A stretch of DNA of 64,000 nucleotides from contig NC_045139.1 in the NCBI RefSeq assembly GCF_008831285.2, positions 16,784,354 through 16,848,353 on the forward strand, in the 5' to 3' direction. A program made the translations under genes and the position numbers. Shown here one piece after another: positions 39,156 to 50,000 of this stretch. The DNA comes from Nymphaea colorata. Its lineage: Eukaryota > Streptophyta > Magnoliopsida > Nymphaeales > Nymphaeaceae. The notes under the pieces are model-generated. The model was not told where the DNA came from. It was given only the letters and a program-made list of their open reading frames with translations, and ran no database searches. How positions within the stretch are numbered: position 1 is the stretch's first letter; each line of letters opens with the position of its first letter.

Positions 39156-39211
39156 AACCAGCGTCCATCTCCCCCATCCACGCCTTCGGACTACTGTGAC
39201 TGTCCTCTTCG

Positions 39212-42200
39212 ATGGCGTCGGACTCTTTGATCAATCAGATTCATCACCTTTTCAACAGATTCAACGCTCTTTTGACGGCCAAGATTTCCGATCTAGTGCT
39301 CGTCTTGTCCAACCATAAGGTATTTTTGGTTGCTTCTCGGATTTTCGTCTTTGCCTGGAACTCAGACTTTGTTAACTTCTCGCCTTACCGTTTCACATCT
39401 TTTAGCTTGGAAATCTTGGCAAACTCAAGGATTTAGCTGATGGAACATGTGATCTGTGCCTTTAGTTGATATTTTATATATTTTTCCCATTTCGTTACTG
39501 TTGTTCTCTGTCAAAATGGTGAAATTGGATGCCAGTTGAATGGCATCAGATTTTCAGAATCTGGTTGTTATTATCTGATTTGCGTTCATGTATATTGTGT
39601 TAACAGCGAGATTTGTTGTTTAGGCGTTGATCCTTTTGTTTAGTGTGAAGAATCTTGCTCGGATAAGAAATACCCATGTGGCCATGTCAAACACGTCATA
39701 TTCTGCCGAATGTGTTATGGTTGTACCTGGTTATGGAGCACCGTCGTCGCATATGTGGCTTCATTATCAGCATCTCATATGCATCCTTGGGATTTCAACC
39801 TTCCCCCCACTTCCTTTACCCCATCCTTCAAACCGAAGGCTGCTTCCATGGTGAAAAGGCAATGAGGCACAACAACCTCTCTTAGAAGTCGGAACCATTA
39901 CTATCATTGTAAAAAATGAGTGGATTAAAACATTGTATAGTACATGAAAAACCGAAAAACCGAGTGTTACTTATTTTGATTGACCAGCTTGCAAATAGTC
40001 ATTATGTCAAAGAGGCCACAACTGAGGTAAACTTTCAAACAGATTGGAGTGCCTTATGGCATATGTAGATTATGCCTTTTCAGGGCGTTGCTTGATCGAA
40101 GGTCCATCACACATAAAGGTTCACAGGGCTGGACAAGAAATTGTCCAGCTGTTTGTAGTGGGAATAGAGAAAATCTTCCGTTAAACTGTGAACAGCTACG
40201 AGCAATGCAGAAAATGCTGGGCATGTTATAGTTAGACTTCTTCTGCAACTTGGAGAACAGTTATCAGCAATTTACCTTCAGGGAAGAGTACACCCATTAA
40301 CACTGACGTATCTGGAAGAATATGTGAAGGAAAACCTACACGAGAAACCTGATTTAAGTTGGTAATCCAATTCAAGGTTGTTCCTTTTTCTTTTTTTGAA
40401 GTATTTTGAAGTGGCAATAACGTCCATAGTGAATTCTTGCTTTTGTCCTTAGTGATAGATATAGGCAGACAGAATAGTATAGAAGCTAGCTGTGAGGTGA
40501 ATATGTTTAATACGATGGGTGCGGCGAAAGGGATTTCAACATCAAAATGTGGTCAAGTTGCAGTAGGTGAATACAGGCGCTCTAGGCTAGGCACATGGCT
40601 CTTGGAACATGAAAGCTATGGAGGGCAACTGTGTTTGTGTCTGTGCCTTTTGTTATTCAAATCTGGACGTAGAGACGTAAAGTCAGAATCTCCAAAATGT
40701 AGTAACAGGAACTAGAATCCTATAGATTGGATTTTATGACCTGGAAAAGCCTAAGAGTGTTGGATTTTTAAGCCTTATAAAATAAAATCTACAGATTGAA
40801 TTTTTAGTTTTTTTTTTTTTTCTGAACCATAGACTTAATTCATCCATACAGTTGGATTTGTGAAAAGCCACCAAAATATGGTACAAATGGCTTGACAACC
40901 ATTGGGCTGCTAGATCTTTGGACGCCCAAATCTAATTCCTCTGTGTATATTGTATGTATACCCAAAAATATGAGGACTAGGAGTACTATCATAAATTGTT
41001 GAATGTGATTTGATCATTCGTTTCAAGATGTTAGTTTACTTTTCAAGAAGGTGGACAATATATACGGTTTTGTTTTAAAAAAACTGTCTTTACATGTGGT
41101 CTACTGAGAGTTGTCCGATCAAGTTACTCAAAAACTTCATATGTAACATGCTTAGTCCTCATAGTTTCTAGTGCACATATTCCAGCTTATCTCATAACAT
41201 GTAACGACACAGATATGATCTCTTCATGTTTGAAAATGTAGAATGTACACAAAAAATCATCATTTGAGGATATCTAAAAAGGACTTCATAAGACAAAAAT
41301 CATGTCATTTGTTTCAAACTCTCATAAAATCGTATGTGTACAATAAACAAGTTGAGTATGTTGATACCTATGCTGTCTGACGTACATTACACTTATGTGT
41401 TTAGTTTTACACAAAAACATTCAAGAACATAATTTATGGAAAAGATGGTTGGACCAGCCTTATATTGTAGGTAATTAGGTCTTTATAATTTTACGAGCTC
41501 ACATTTCTTTCTTTTTTTTTGTTGGGGATAGCTTGAATAAAAGTTTGATTGTGTCATGTTCTTATCCTACTGATACATTTTTTCCTTCTTGCAATGGATG
41601 CATATTTTTCTCATGCTTATTTTATGCTTCTGATTCTATGCTAGCTTTCTGAAAGATCTTATGAACTCTCATTGTTCCATTTTCCTGTTATTTTCCTTAT
41701 ATGTTAGAATGTTCCAATCTTTTCAGAGTGCTGGTTCAATTGGTGCTCTTGCGGGACTTGCTATAGCTATAGTTTTCACATGGAAGTTCTTGAAAACCCC
41801 TGATAGACACCGGAGAAGGCAACAGAAACGAAGGGGTTCTTCGTCAAATATTGGTGCTGAGAATCCAGCACATAATGTTGCACCTAGTTCTGAAGAGAGT
41901 CATCTCTTGAATGCAATGGGTCACACAGAAATTGAAGAATTTCATCCTCCCATGAAGGTAATGTTTGGTTTAATGTTAGCAGTGTTTCTATTTGGTACAT
42001 CAACTGATGCCTACATATCACCCTTTTTCTTTTCTTTAGCAGCTGAGCCTGGGTCAAATTGTAAGGAAGAAATTAAATGGTGGTAAAAAGGTAACAATAC
42101 ACTTCTGTTCTTCAAGTTTAGTGAAAGAAACCATTGGTGCTCTCTAGAATTTTGGGAGCCAGGAAGCTTTTTGCAGTCAGTTATATTTTTCCCATCTCAA

Positions 42201-45200
42201 ATATTTTAGTAATACATAACAACTATTTTATTAACTCTAAAAATTATGTTATTTTGTTGCTTTTGAACATATAAATGGCTAGATTGGAGTGCAATATTAT
42301 GGCAACCTTTCTTGATATGCACGACGTTATTAGCTATGGACCTGTGTTGCTACAACTTTTTTCTGAAACAAATTGAAGTTTAGTGCTACATCTTGGGAAT
42401 TATAGTCAGAGAATCCAATTACCCAAGAGATAACTATTGTAATGATGCTCTAAATGCTGTCACATGGGTTGACATTATTAGCTGTGGACCTGTGTTGCTA
42501 CAACTTTTTTCTGCAACAAATTGAAGTTTAGTGCTGCATCATGGGAATTATAGTCAGAGAACCCAATTACCGAAGAGATATTATTGTGATGATGCTCTAA
42601 ATGCTGTCACATGGGTTGCTTCTAAAAGGCAATTTTCCCATGTTGCAATCACGTTTGCATTTTGTGTATCCCTATATCAACATCTGCCATAAGGAGAGGA
42701 AGGATTCAAGTTGTCATCCCCCATCATCAAGCTTTTGTTAAAGAAGGGTAACGTAATATTTGAGCTACTAAGCATGCATACGTAGGATAAGGTAAACTGA
42801 CCTTTCTCCTTCGTTGCCCAAAAGCTGAGAAGCATATTACTTAATTCTGTGCCCAAAAGCTGAGAAGCATATTACTTAATTTTGTGGCCATTTACCACCC
42901 ATGCAGCTCCTCTCAGGGATTTTAATTTGTAGAGACCTCAGACTGTGTCCCCATCCATTATTACTGTCGACTGTTGCAAGCTGGCAGGCTGGATGTTGGT
43001 TGCAAGAATTTAGAAATCCTCTCTCAATGCCCCTATCCATCACTTGTTATGTTGCCCTAGGAATTATTTGTCATTCACTTAATTTCAGCAACTAACTACT
43101 TTTATGCATTAGATTATCAGACATATCTTGTTGAGTTTCAGTTAGTTATTTAGTATGCATGTGCACATTTCAGCAAATTCCCACTGGGTAACTTGCCTTT
43201 ATTATTCCATTACAACTGTGGCCAATGTGGTGCAGTGCTTAGGGAGCAACCCGGCTGGTTTTGTTTTTAGTGCCATCGCCTGCAGTTAGTCATGCTATAG
43301 AATGATATACATGCAATTTTCTTTTTAACTTCAGATATGTCTGCTTTTTCATTTTAGCATAACTTTTCTGTGTTTTAGGTCCTTTGATTTATCTCTTATC
43401 TGTCTATCTATCTTTTGATGCAGATGACGTGTCAGCTGCTTGGTGTCATCCTCGAAGAGCGTACACCAGAAGAGCTGCAGGTTAGCAGATGAAACTTTTC
43501 ACCTTTTAAGAATATATGAATAAATAACTCTTATTTTTCCTTGTTTTCTATTGCAGAAGCATGCAACAGTGAGACCATCAGTGGTGGAAGTTCTGTTGGC
43601 AATTGCTAAGTATTGTGATCTTTACCTCATGGAAAGGATCCTTGATGATGAGAGTTCGGTATGTGTCATTTTCATCCTTCTTCGATCTATATATTTCTTC
43701 TGACCTATGTCACCGCGGTACCGGTACGGGTGCTGGTACGGGTACGGGTACGGCGTTTTTGTTAATCTTGGTACGCTGTACGGCAAAAATATTATTTTTT
43801 TAATTAAAAAAATTATAAATTTTGAGTAAAACAAATCATAATATTATCACATCAATAACACAAAATTCTTCCCTACATCCAATCTCATCTCATAAAGAAA
43901 CATTCAAAAAAAAAAAATCAAAGATGAGGTGTATCGGTGGGAGCGGCAAAGATTAAGTCCTCGACCTTAAGACATCAACGATGAAGATGCCCCCTTGATC
44001 CAATCCCACCCGTTCATCCTCTTCCATTCCCAATTCCCGTCCCTTGAGACTAAGCACCAGATCGCAACTCCACCCAACGCAGCTGCCCTGTCTCCCTCTT
44101 CCTCCCCACCTTCCTTCCTCCTCTCCCAACCACGCAGCTGCCCTGTCTCCCTCTTCCTCCCCACCTTCCTTCCTCCTCTCCTAAACACGCAGCTGCCTTG
44201 TCTCCCTCTTCCTCCCCACCTTTCTTCCTCCTCTCCCAACCACGCAGCCCTCTTCCTCCCCACCTTCCTTCCTCCTCTCCCAAAACAGCCGCCGGAAAAC
44301 CGTTGCCGTCAACCGGTCGTCCGTCGCCGGTCACTGTCTGCCGCTGCCGCTGCCCGACAAATGAGAACCTCCCAGCAGCCGCCGTTGGAACGCTCGAGAG
44401 GTGGAGAGGGAGAACGGAGAAGACGATGCAATCGCTGCGTTTTTTTCATTATGATATGGTTTGGATCTGGTTTCGACCCGAAACCAGATCCAAACGTACC
44501 ACCGCGTACCGACGTACCGGTACTGCCGCACCGGCGAACCGGTACCGGTACGCAAGCCAACCTGGCATACCGCGGTGACATAGCTTCTGACATTTAACTT
44601 ACAACCTTGAAATTCTACTTTCTCATTGTCCATGCTCTTCCTTTTTCCTTGTTTTACATCTAATCTTTTAAACTACTTGGTGGATATTAGTCGTTTCAAG
44701 GTGAACATGCCTGTAAATGTTTCTGGTAGAGGACATATTCAAGTTATCTCCTTTGCTTCCTAGGCAACTCTTAGAAAGTGGATCTACCTTTTGAAGAGGT
44801 TGTCCCACTGGCTAGTTCTTAAATTTGCATACTTCTTTTGGATGGATATGCAGAATGAAATCACCAGCTTGCACATTTCCTCAAAAGCGTGGAAAAATCA
44901 TCAAAATTTTATTTCTTTTTCTACATGGTTTGGCCAATTTGCCAAGTTGGTTTCAACTTCAAATTTGGCTGTAGCTTGGTTGAGGTGTTTGCGAGTACAT
45001 ATCTTTTCTTCCAATTTTCCTTTTCTATCTTGTCTTGGATATGCTTTTTTTTTTTGTGCTTGATGTTTCTCTCTCTTTTTTTTTTCAGTCTATTTATTTA
45101 TTAATTTAGTATAAAATGCGAATTCATGACTGTACTAGCTTGTTGTTCTGCTTGTTTAGTTTTTTAATTTAGAGGGTACTTGATGACCTTGTATGCGACA

Positions 45201-47057
45201 TGTTTGGGTCCTGGGTCCTGGGTCCTAGACTCCTGGGTTTCAGACACATGATCCTTTGTTTGCAAGTCAGATTCATGGATTCGGAGATAATGGGATCTTA
45301 AATCCATGGTTCTGAAGTCTGCAATTTGCTAGAACCATGGATTTAAGGCGGGCTTCATATTAGATCAGACCCTCGATCCTAAGTTTTTATTTTTACTTGT
45401 CGCTAGTTTTATATACTTCAAACATTGGAGAGCTTCTAGCTGTTAAATATATTTCTATTTTCGGTTGTAACTTGTAAGTTGTAACTTTCTGGCATCTTTA
45501 TCTTACATGATATAATTGGTGCTGTCATTCATTCATGGACTGTTAAAATACAATCTGTTTTAGAAGGCAGTTTTGCTTTGTTTTAATGTATGACTTACCA
45601 AAGGTTCATCTGGAAATTCAATTGATTTGGCTGGTTCATGGATTATATTGTCGTTGCGTAGTTCTCTTGATTTGCTGATTTATTGTGGCGTTTACATCAA
45701 ACTGTTTTCTTCACAGGAAATAGTTCTTTCAGCTTTGGAAACTGCAGGCCTTTTCACAACTGGCGGACTGAACAAGGACAAGGTAAATTTGGCACAAGGT
45801 GTTTTAGAAGATTGTGTCTACTTACATGTCATGCAAATTTGGGTGTTAGAATCCTGGTGATTTAAGGACTTTAACACAATAAAATTATCCTAGGTGTTTG
45901 TGATTACGTATCTAGCCTTTGTTATCTGCGCAATTTCCAGATTTTGCGTTTAAGTCTCGAACAGGGCAAACTATTTCAAGGGCTACCCTGGTCCAGAGTG
46001 AGAGCAACAAGAGACAGAAACAGGCACCTGGCATTTAGACTGGGCCACCAAGGACATTGTCTGCGTGGCATGGCAGCATGTCATGATTCTAGTGGTTTAA
46101 TGGCTTAACCTTGTACGCTAATCACCCTAGGGCTTTTTTACATTATTAAGTACCTAATTCGAAATGTCTTACTCGGTTGAACAGTTGAATCCACTTTAGC
46201 CATGTCATGTTCTTCGAAGTCCACATAAGTTATTAATTATTTAAAGCTGCTTGTTGCAGTTATACTTAACTTTAATTTCAAAGCTTATGTAGCCATGCTT
46301 CGGTTTTATCTTTTTTGAGCTGGGTTCCTTGAAGAGTCAAAATGTTGATGTTGGAAAATTTTAAGTTACACACTGCACCTGTGCACAGTTATTTGCCTTG
46401 TCAACGACCTAACAATCAAAATACAAACAGAAGAACCTGGTACAATGGCTAATTTTGTTAGTTTCAGAAGTAACAGAAAAGAAAAGGGCACCTGGGCTGG
46501 CAGCTTTTAGTGAAATTGATGATCAACATTGGATATATTTGCAGGTTTTGTTTTGTAGCACAGAAAATGGTAGAACATCCTTTGTTAGACAGCTTGAGCC
46601 AGATTGGCATGTTGATTCAAGTTCAGAGATAGTCTCTCAGCTTGCTGTAAGATTCTGGTGCTCTTTCGTCATATAAGTTTCCTATTTCCCTGTATTCGTT
46701 AGCTGTATTAACAACGATCCTCTCTACTGGAGAACCACCAGCGGTTCTATCAAAATTGAATGGTGCTCAAATGGAGGTGCTGAAGCTAGCACACCACGTC
46801 AACCTCAATTTTTGTGCATCATCCGATTTTGATCTTTACCAGCAGAATTTACCTTCGTTATAGAAGGATCCTTTTCCTTTCTATTTTTCTGTCTTTCAAT
46901 TGAAATCTTACCAACTGTTTTTTGGCTGCTGTGGCTGCACCAGCGATTCATAAGGAACCAACTTCATGTTTCCCCGGCTGGATCAAGCTACATGGCGCCA
47001 AACATTTTCAGCTCAATTAGTTTAGAGCAGTATTTCTCAATCATGGACCAAAATTGA
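39212..47057 (+). CDS. PEX22: Peroxisome biogenesis protein 22 (PEX22), 8 exons
   Basis: PEX22 anchors the ubiquitin-conjugating enzyme PEX4 to the peroxisome membrane and activates it for recycling of the PEX5 import receptor. Predicted exons are 39212-39319, 41727-41957, 42040-42090, 43424-43480, 43557-43658, 45717-45782, 46545-46646 and 46944-47057. All boundaries are GT-AG and phase 0, joining to 276 residues (Arabidopsis PEX22 is about 283). Exon 2 opens with the single membrane segment AGSIGALAGLAIAIVFTW, then a basic stretch (HRRRQQKRR). The cytosolic domain shows SLGQIVRKKL, CQLLGVILEERTPEELQ, CDLYLMERILDDES, VLFCSTENGRTSFVRQLEPD and LEQYFS, very close to the Arabidopsis protein. Intron 1 is 2.4 kb, intron 3 has two tandem duplications and intron 5 a hAT-type element. 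Exon 3 begins at a TAGCAG tandem acceptor that could add or drop one Gln. Confidence 0.96.
42327..42618. repeat. 148-bp tandem duplication in PEX22 intron 3
   Basis: Two adjacent copies (42327-42474 and 42475-42618) begin TTATTAGCT(A/G)TGGACCTGTG and end near CACATGGGTTG. They differ by a few substitutions and a small deletion, so the duplication is not very recent. Non-coding. Confidence 0.9.
42814..42886. repeat. 35-bp tandem duplication in PEX22 intron 3
   Basis: GCCCAAAAGCTGAGAAGCAT occurs at 42816 and again at 42851 with its surrounding sequence, a period of 35 bp. Two copies, nearly identical. Confidence 0.9.
43705..44583. mobile_element. 879-bp non-autonomous hAT-type transposon in PEX22 intron 5
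   Basis: Perfect 16-bp terminal inverted repeats (CTATGTCACCGCGGTA at 43705-43720; TACCGCGGTGACATAG at 44568-44583) are flanked by an identical 8-bp target duplication, CTTCTGAC (43697-43704 and 44584-44591). An 8-bp duplication is the hAT superfamily signature. The subterminal regions repeat GGTACGG / CCGTACC words many times, as expected for transposase-binding sites. The interior is GC-rich and contains a 55-bp tandem array (44079-44284) and a perfect 17-bp hairpin (44459-44495). No transposase: the open frames across it come from the tandem array, whose 55-bp period shifts frame each unit. Intact ends and identical flanks suggest a fairly recent insertion. Confidence 0.9.
44079..44284. 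repeat. 55-bp tandem repeat inside the hAT element
   Basis: GCAGCTGCC(C/T)TGTCTCCC begins units at 44079, 44134 and 44189. A fourth, shortened unit begins at 44244. Spacing is exactly 55 bp. The units are pyrimidine-rich (CTTCCTCCCCACCTTCC). Confidence 0.93.
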
Positions 47058-50000
47058 GTAGTTTGTGACTGGATAATTTTGTATTAGCCATGTAATCCTT
47101 GAGTTGACTTTGAGGCCCATGTTCATATGTATGCACTTGGATGTGGACTCTTGTACTCCCATGTAAGCTAGAGAAAGCTCATCTGTAAAATAGTGTGCAA
47201 ATTCGTTGGTCCTTTTACCTTCAACTCTGGATTTACCTAATGCTAGATCCTGAGCAGCCCGGTCATTTACTTCTTTCTTGTCAAGGACTAACCAAGACAT
47301 CCTTCATGTGGTAACTACGATTCTTAGTGAAAGTCACTGCCCTGTAACTAAAATAAGGTTTTCCATGCACGCATCAGTTTAGTTTGCCTTATATACAAAT
47401 ACCTTCTGCTTTTCCTTGGGACTACATCTTGTACGATCAGCTGTGGTTCAGGTCCTATATATGTTTTTTTCTTTAGATATTAAAAGAAATTTGTCTTTGC
47501 CGTCTTATTGAATAAGGGAGAAGTGCTGGCTGAATCCGTCAGTGCAAGCAATTCAAGTTGGAGTATCGGCCGATATTTGAGGTGACCGGTTCTACTGGCC
47601 ATTGTCTTCAGTATGCCTATGTTTTTGTTTTTTTTGGGTGAATAGGGCTGTTGTTTTTAGTGCGTCTGGGCCTGAATTAGTAACTTCAAAATATTTTTTT
47701 GCTTAAACATTAAAAAAAAATTGTTGTTTTATTAAATCAGAGGCTGATACTGAGTCACCCAACTCGGCCGATACAGCCAGCATATCAGCTGATACCTTGA
47801 GCGAACTTCCTTGGTCCCTTCATCGCTTCGACGGGACGATGAGACGCCAATATTATTGACTACTGTCACCTGCACGTGTTTGTGGTAAAGGACCAACGCA
47901 AGCTTGTTTGGGTTTTACTGACAGCGTTGATACGGGTTTTACTGACGGCCTTTAAGCTTACCGATCTTTTTTTTTTTTTCCTTCCTTGAAAAAGGTTCCA
48001 GACAGAATGTTTCATCACAATTATAGGAGAGATGAAGTCTCTCTGTTTCCTTTTGCTTTATAAGGATCCAAAACTGAGTTTGCATATACTGATGAGATAA
48101 GCAGCCGTCGGGTCTGTTGCCTGCCTAATCAGCTGTGCTATGACCTCTCGATTGAGTTTTTTCTTGAAGAGTAATCTTAATGATTCTTCTCCATCGGGCA
48201 TTCATGCTGCAATGAGGCTGTTATGTGTGTTGAACTAGTAGCATATAGATGTGTGCGATAGTTGCATATTCTAATTCGAATAGTCAGACCATATCTGAAT
48301 CTGATCCAGTATTCGACTTTGATGTCAGATTTGGAATACGGCAACCGATCTTTATTCTGACCAACTCATTTCTGGTCTACAATCAGGCTATTCTACAGAT
48401 GTAAATGCAGTATCGAAGAAGCATACTCTACATGGATGTCCGACCGGTGTTCTCGTCCGCAGTTTCGAATAAAGATCTAAGTTCTTGAAAAAAAATCATG
48501 GGAACGTAACCGAGATACAAATTAACGAAGGCATCTTGAAATATAAATAATCTGCAATATGAAAATCAAAACATGTTCCAACAACTTTTACCTATCTTTG
48601 CTACACAACCAAAAGCCGAGCGTATATTTAAAAACTTTCATCCAGTTTATATGTAAAATACGAAAAACATGCACAATTTTTTTTCTTCCGTTTGACCATT
48701 TTTGTTACATGTAACCTAAGCTGTTAAATGAAAAAAACAAGAATCGTTCTCTCGTCTATATGATTTTTACATGGAAAATTGTTAATAACTTGTCAATCTG
48801 TGTTTTGTACTAAAATACGATACTTTCAGAAGTTTGGCAAGGATATTAATAATATCGCGGACTGGACCTGCTTTGGTGATTGACATTGGCAATTCTCGTA
48901 TCGCATCCGAAAGTACCGCCATTTGTTCTGCGGAATTATGACATTTTTTACTTTCTCTCGTTGATGGCGCTTGGCGCGCCCCTGCTCGTGTTCCTCCGCG
49001 TTCGAGTGTATAAAATCAGAAGTGCACGTGTCTTGCGCCTAAGAATTCAATAACGCCGTTGATGCCTTACTGAACATCCACAGATGCATGTCGTCGGGTG
49101 AAATTAGATAGCTTCTTGTTCTTTTGAGGAATGAATCCTTTCTTTTGAGTGCTTTAATTTCATGAGCTTTTCTGTAATGCTGTAATAATGGATTGCGGTG
49201 GCTCAAACTGGTGCTTGCTCCTTTTGGGCTAGAGTCGTTTTGGGTACTCGACAGGAAAGAGAGCAGTCTACTGAAATCAACTTGTTTTAGGTTGGAAGAA
49301 CGATAGTTGTTCTCGTATTTGAAATTTGTATGCTTGTTCTAAAGGATTGCTTGTTGATTCCTTTTGATTGTTCAATTTTTATTGGTGTTCATGCACAGAA
49401 AGTTCATCTTTCGAGATTCTTTGATATGTTCGATTGAAATTTCTTTTGCCTCTTGTTTAGTATATGCATGTGGCTTGTTTTGATAAAAACTACTTTTATA
49501 TGTGTGATTGAGAACGAAAAAATTAAGACCGCTCCTTTTGCGTCTTTCTTGGCAAACTGTAGGCTTCTGTTCAATGCCCTCTTTCCTAAAGTTGTCCAAT
49601 TTCATTATCGAAATCAAGAGGCTTGAATTTCGTGGCATTTAGACAGATTATGTTGTTCAGTATAACGCTGGAGAAATTTATTGATTATTTTGAAGGCTCA
49701 ATTCCATAATTGAGAATGCTTTACGTATGTACTCCATTCCCCAATGTTACTTGAAAATAGCTGGACCAAGTTATTCTCAGGTTGGAAAACATTGACCATG
49801 CTGTTTGCACATGATCACTTCTCACTAAAAGGTAAACAAATTGAAATAGAAGGCAGGTTCTTAGGTGTTCAACTGTTATGAATCAGGTTTTGGATGTCGT
49901 ATCAAGCTCATAGATGTTTTGGACTTTCTGTCACCAAGATCCATTGAAAATTTGATGCTTAATGAGGCTTAAAGAAACCCTATTCAGGGATCCACTGGAG

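Larger units (their letters stand above)
36517..39211. other. Divergent intergenic region between PsbQ-like gene and PEX22
   Basis: The two genes are transcribed away from each other, so both promoters are expected here. Contents are AT-rich: a 70-bp tandem array (37199-37461), an AT run (37958-37976) and a CA/TA tract (38257-38308). No exon recognised. The region just before 39212 is GC-richer and is probably the PEX22 leader. Confidence 0.5.

Noticed and set aside
43995-44597. 200-codon plus-strand frame and overlapping minus-strand frames
   Set aside because: They lie wholly inside the transposon in PEX22 intron 5 and arise from its 55-bp GC-rich array. The array shifts frame every unit, so it is not under coding constraint.
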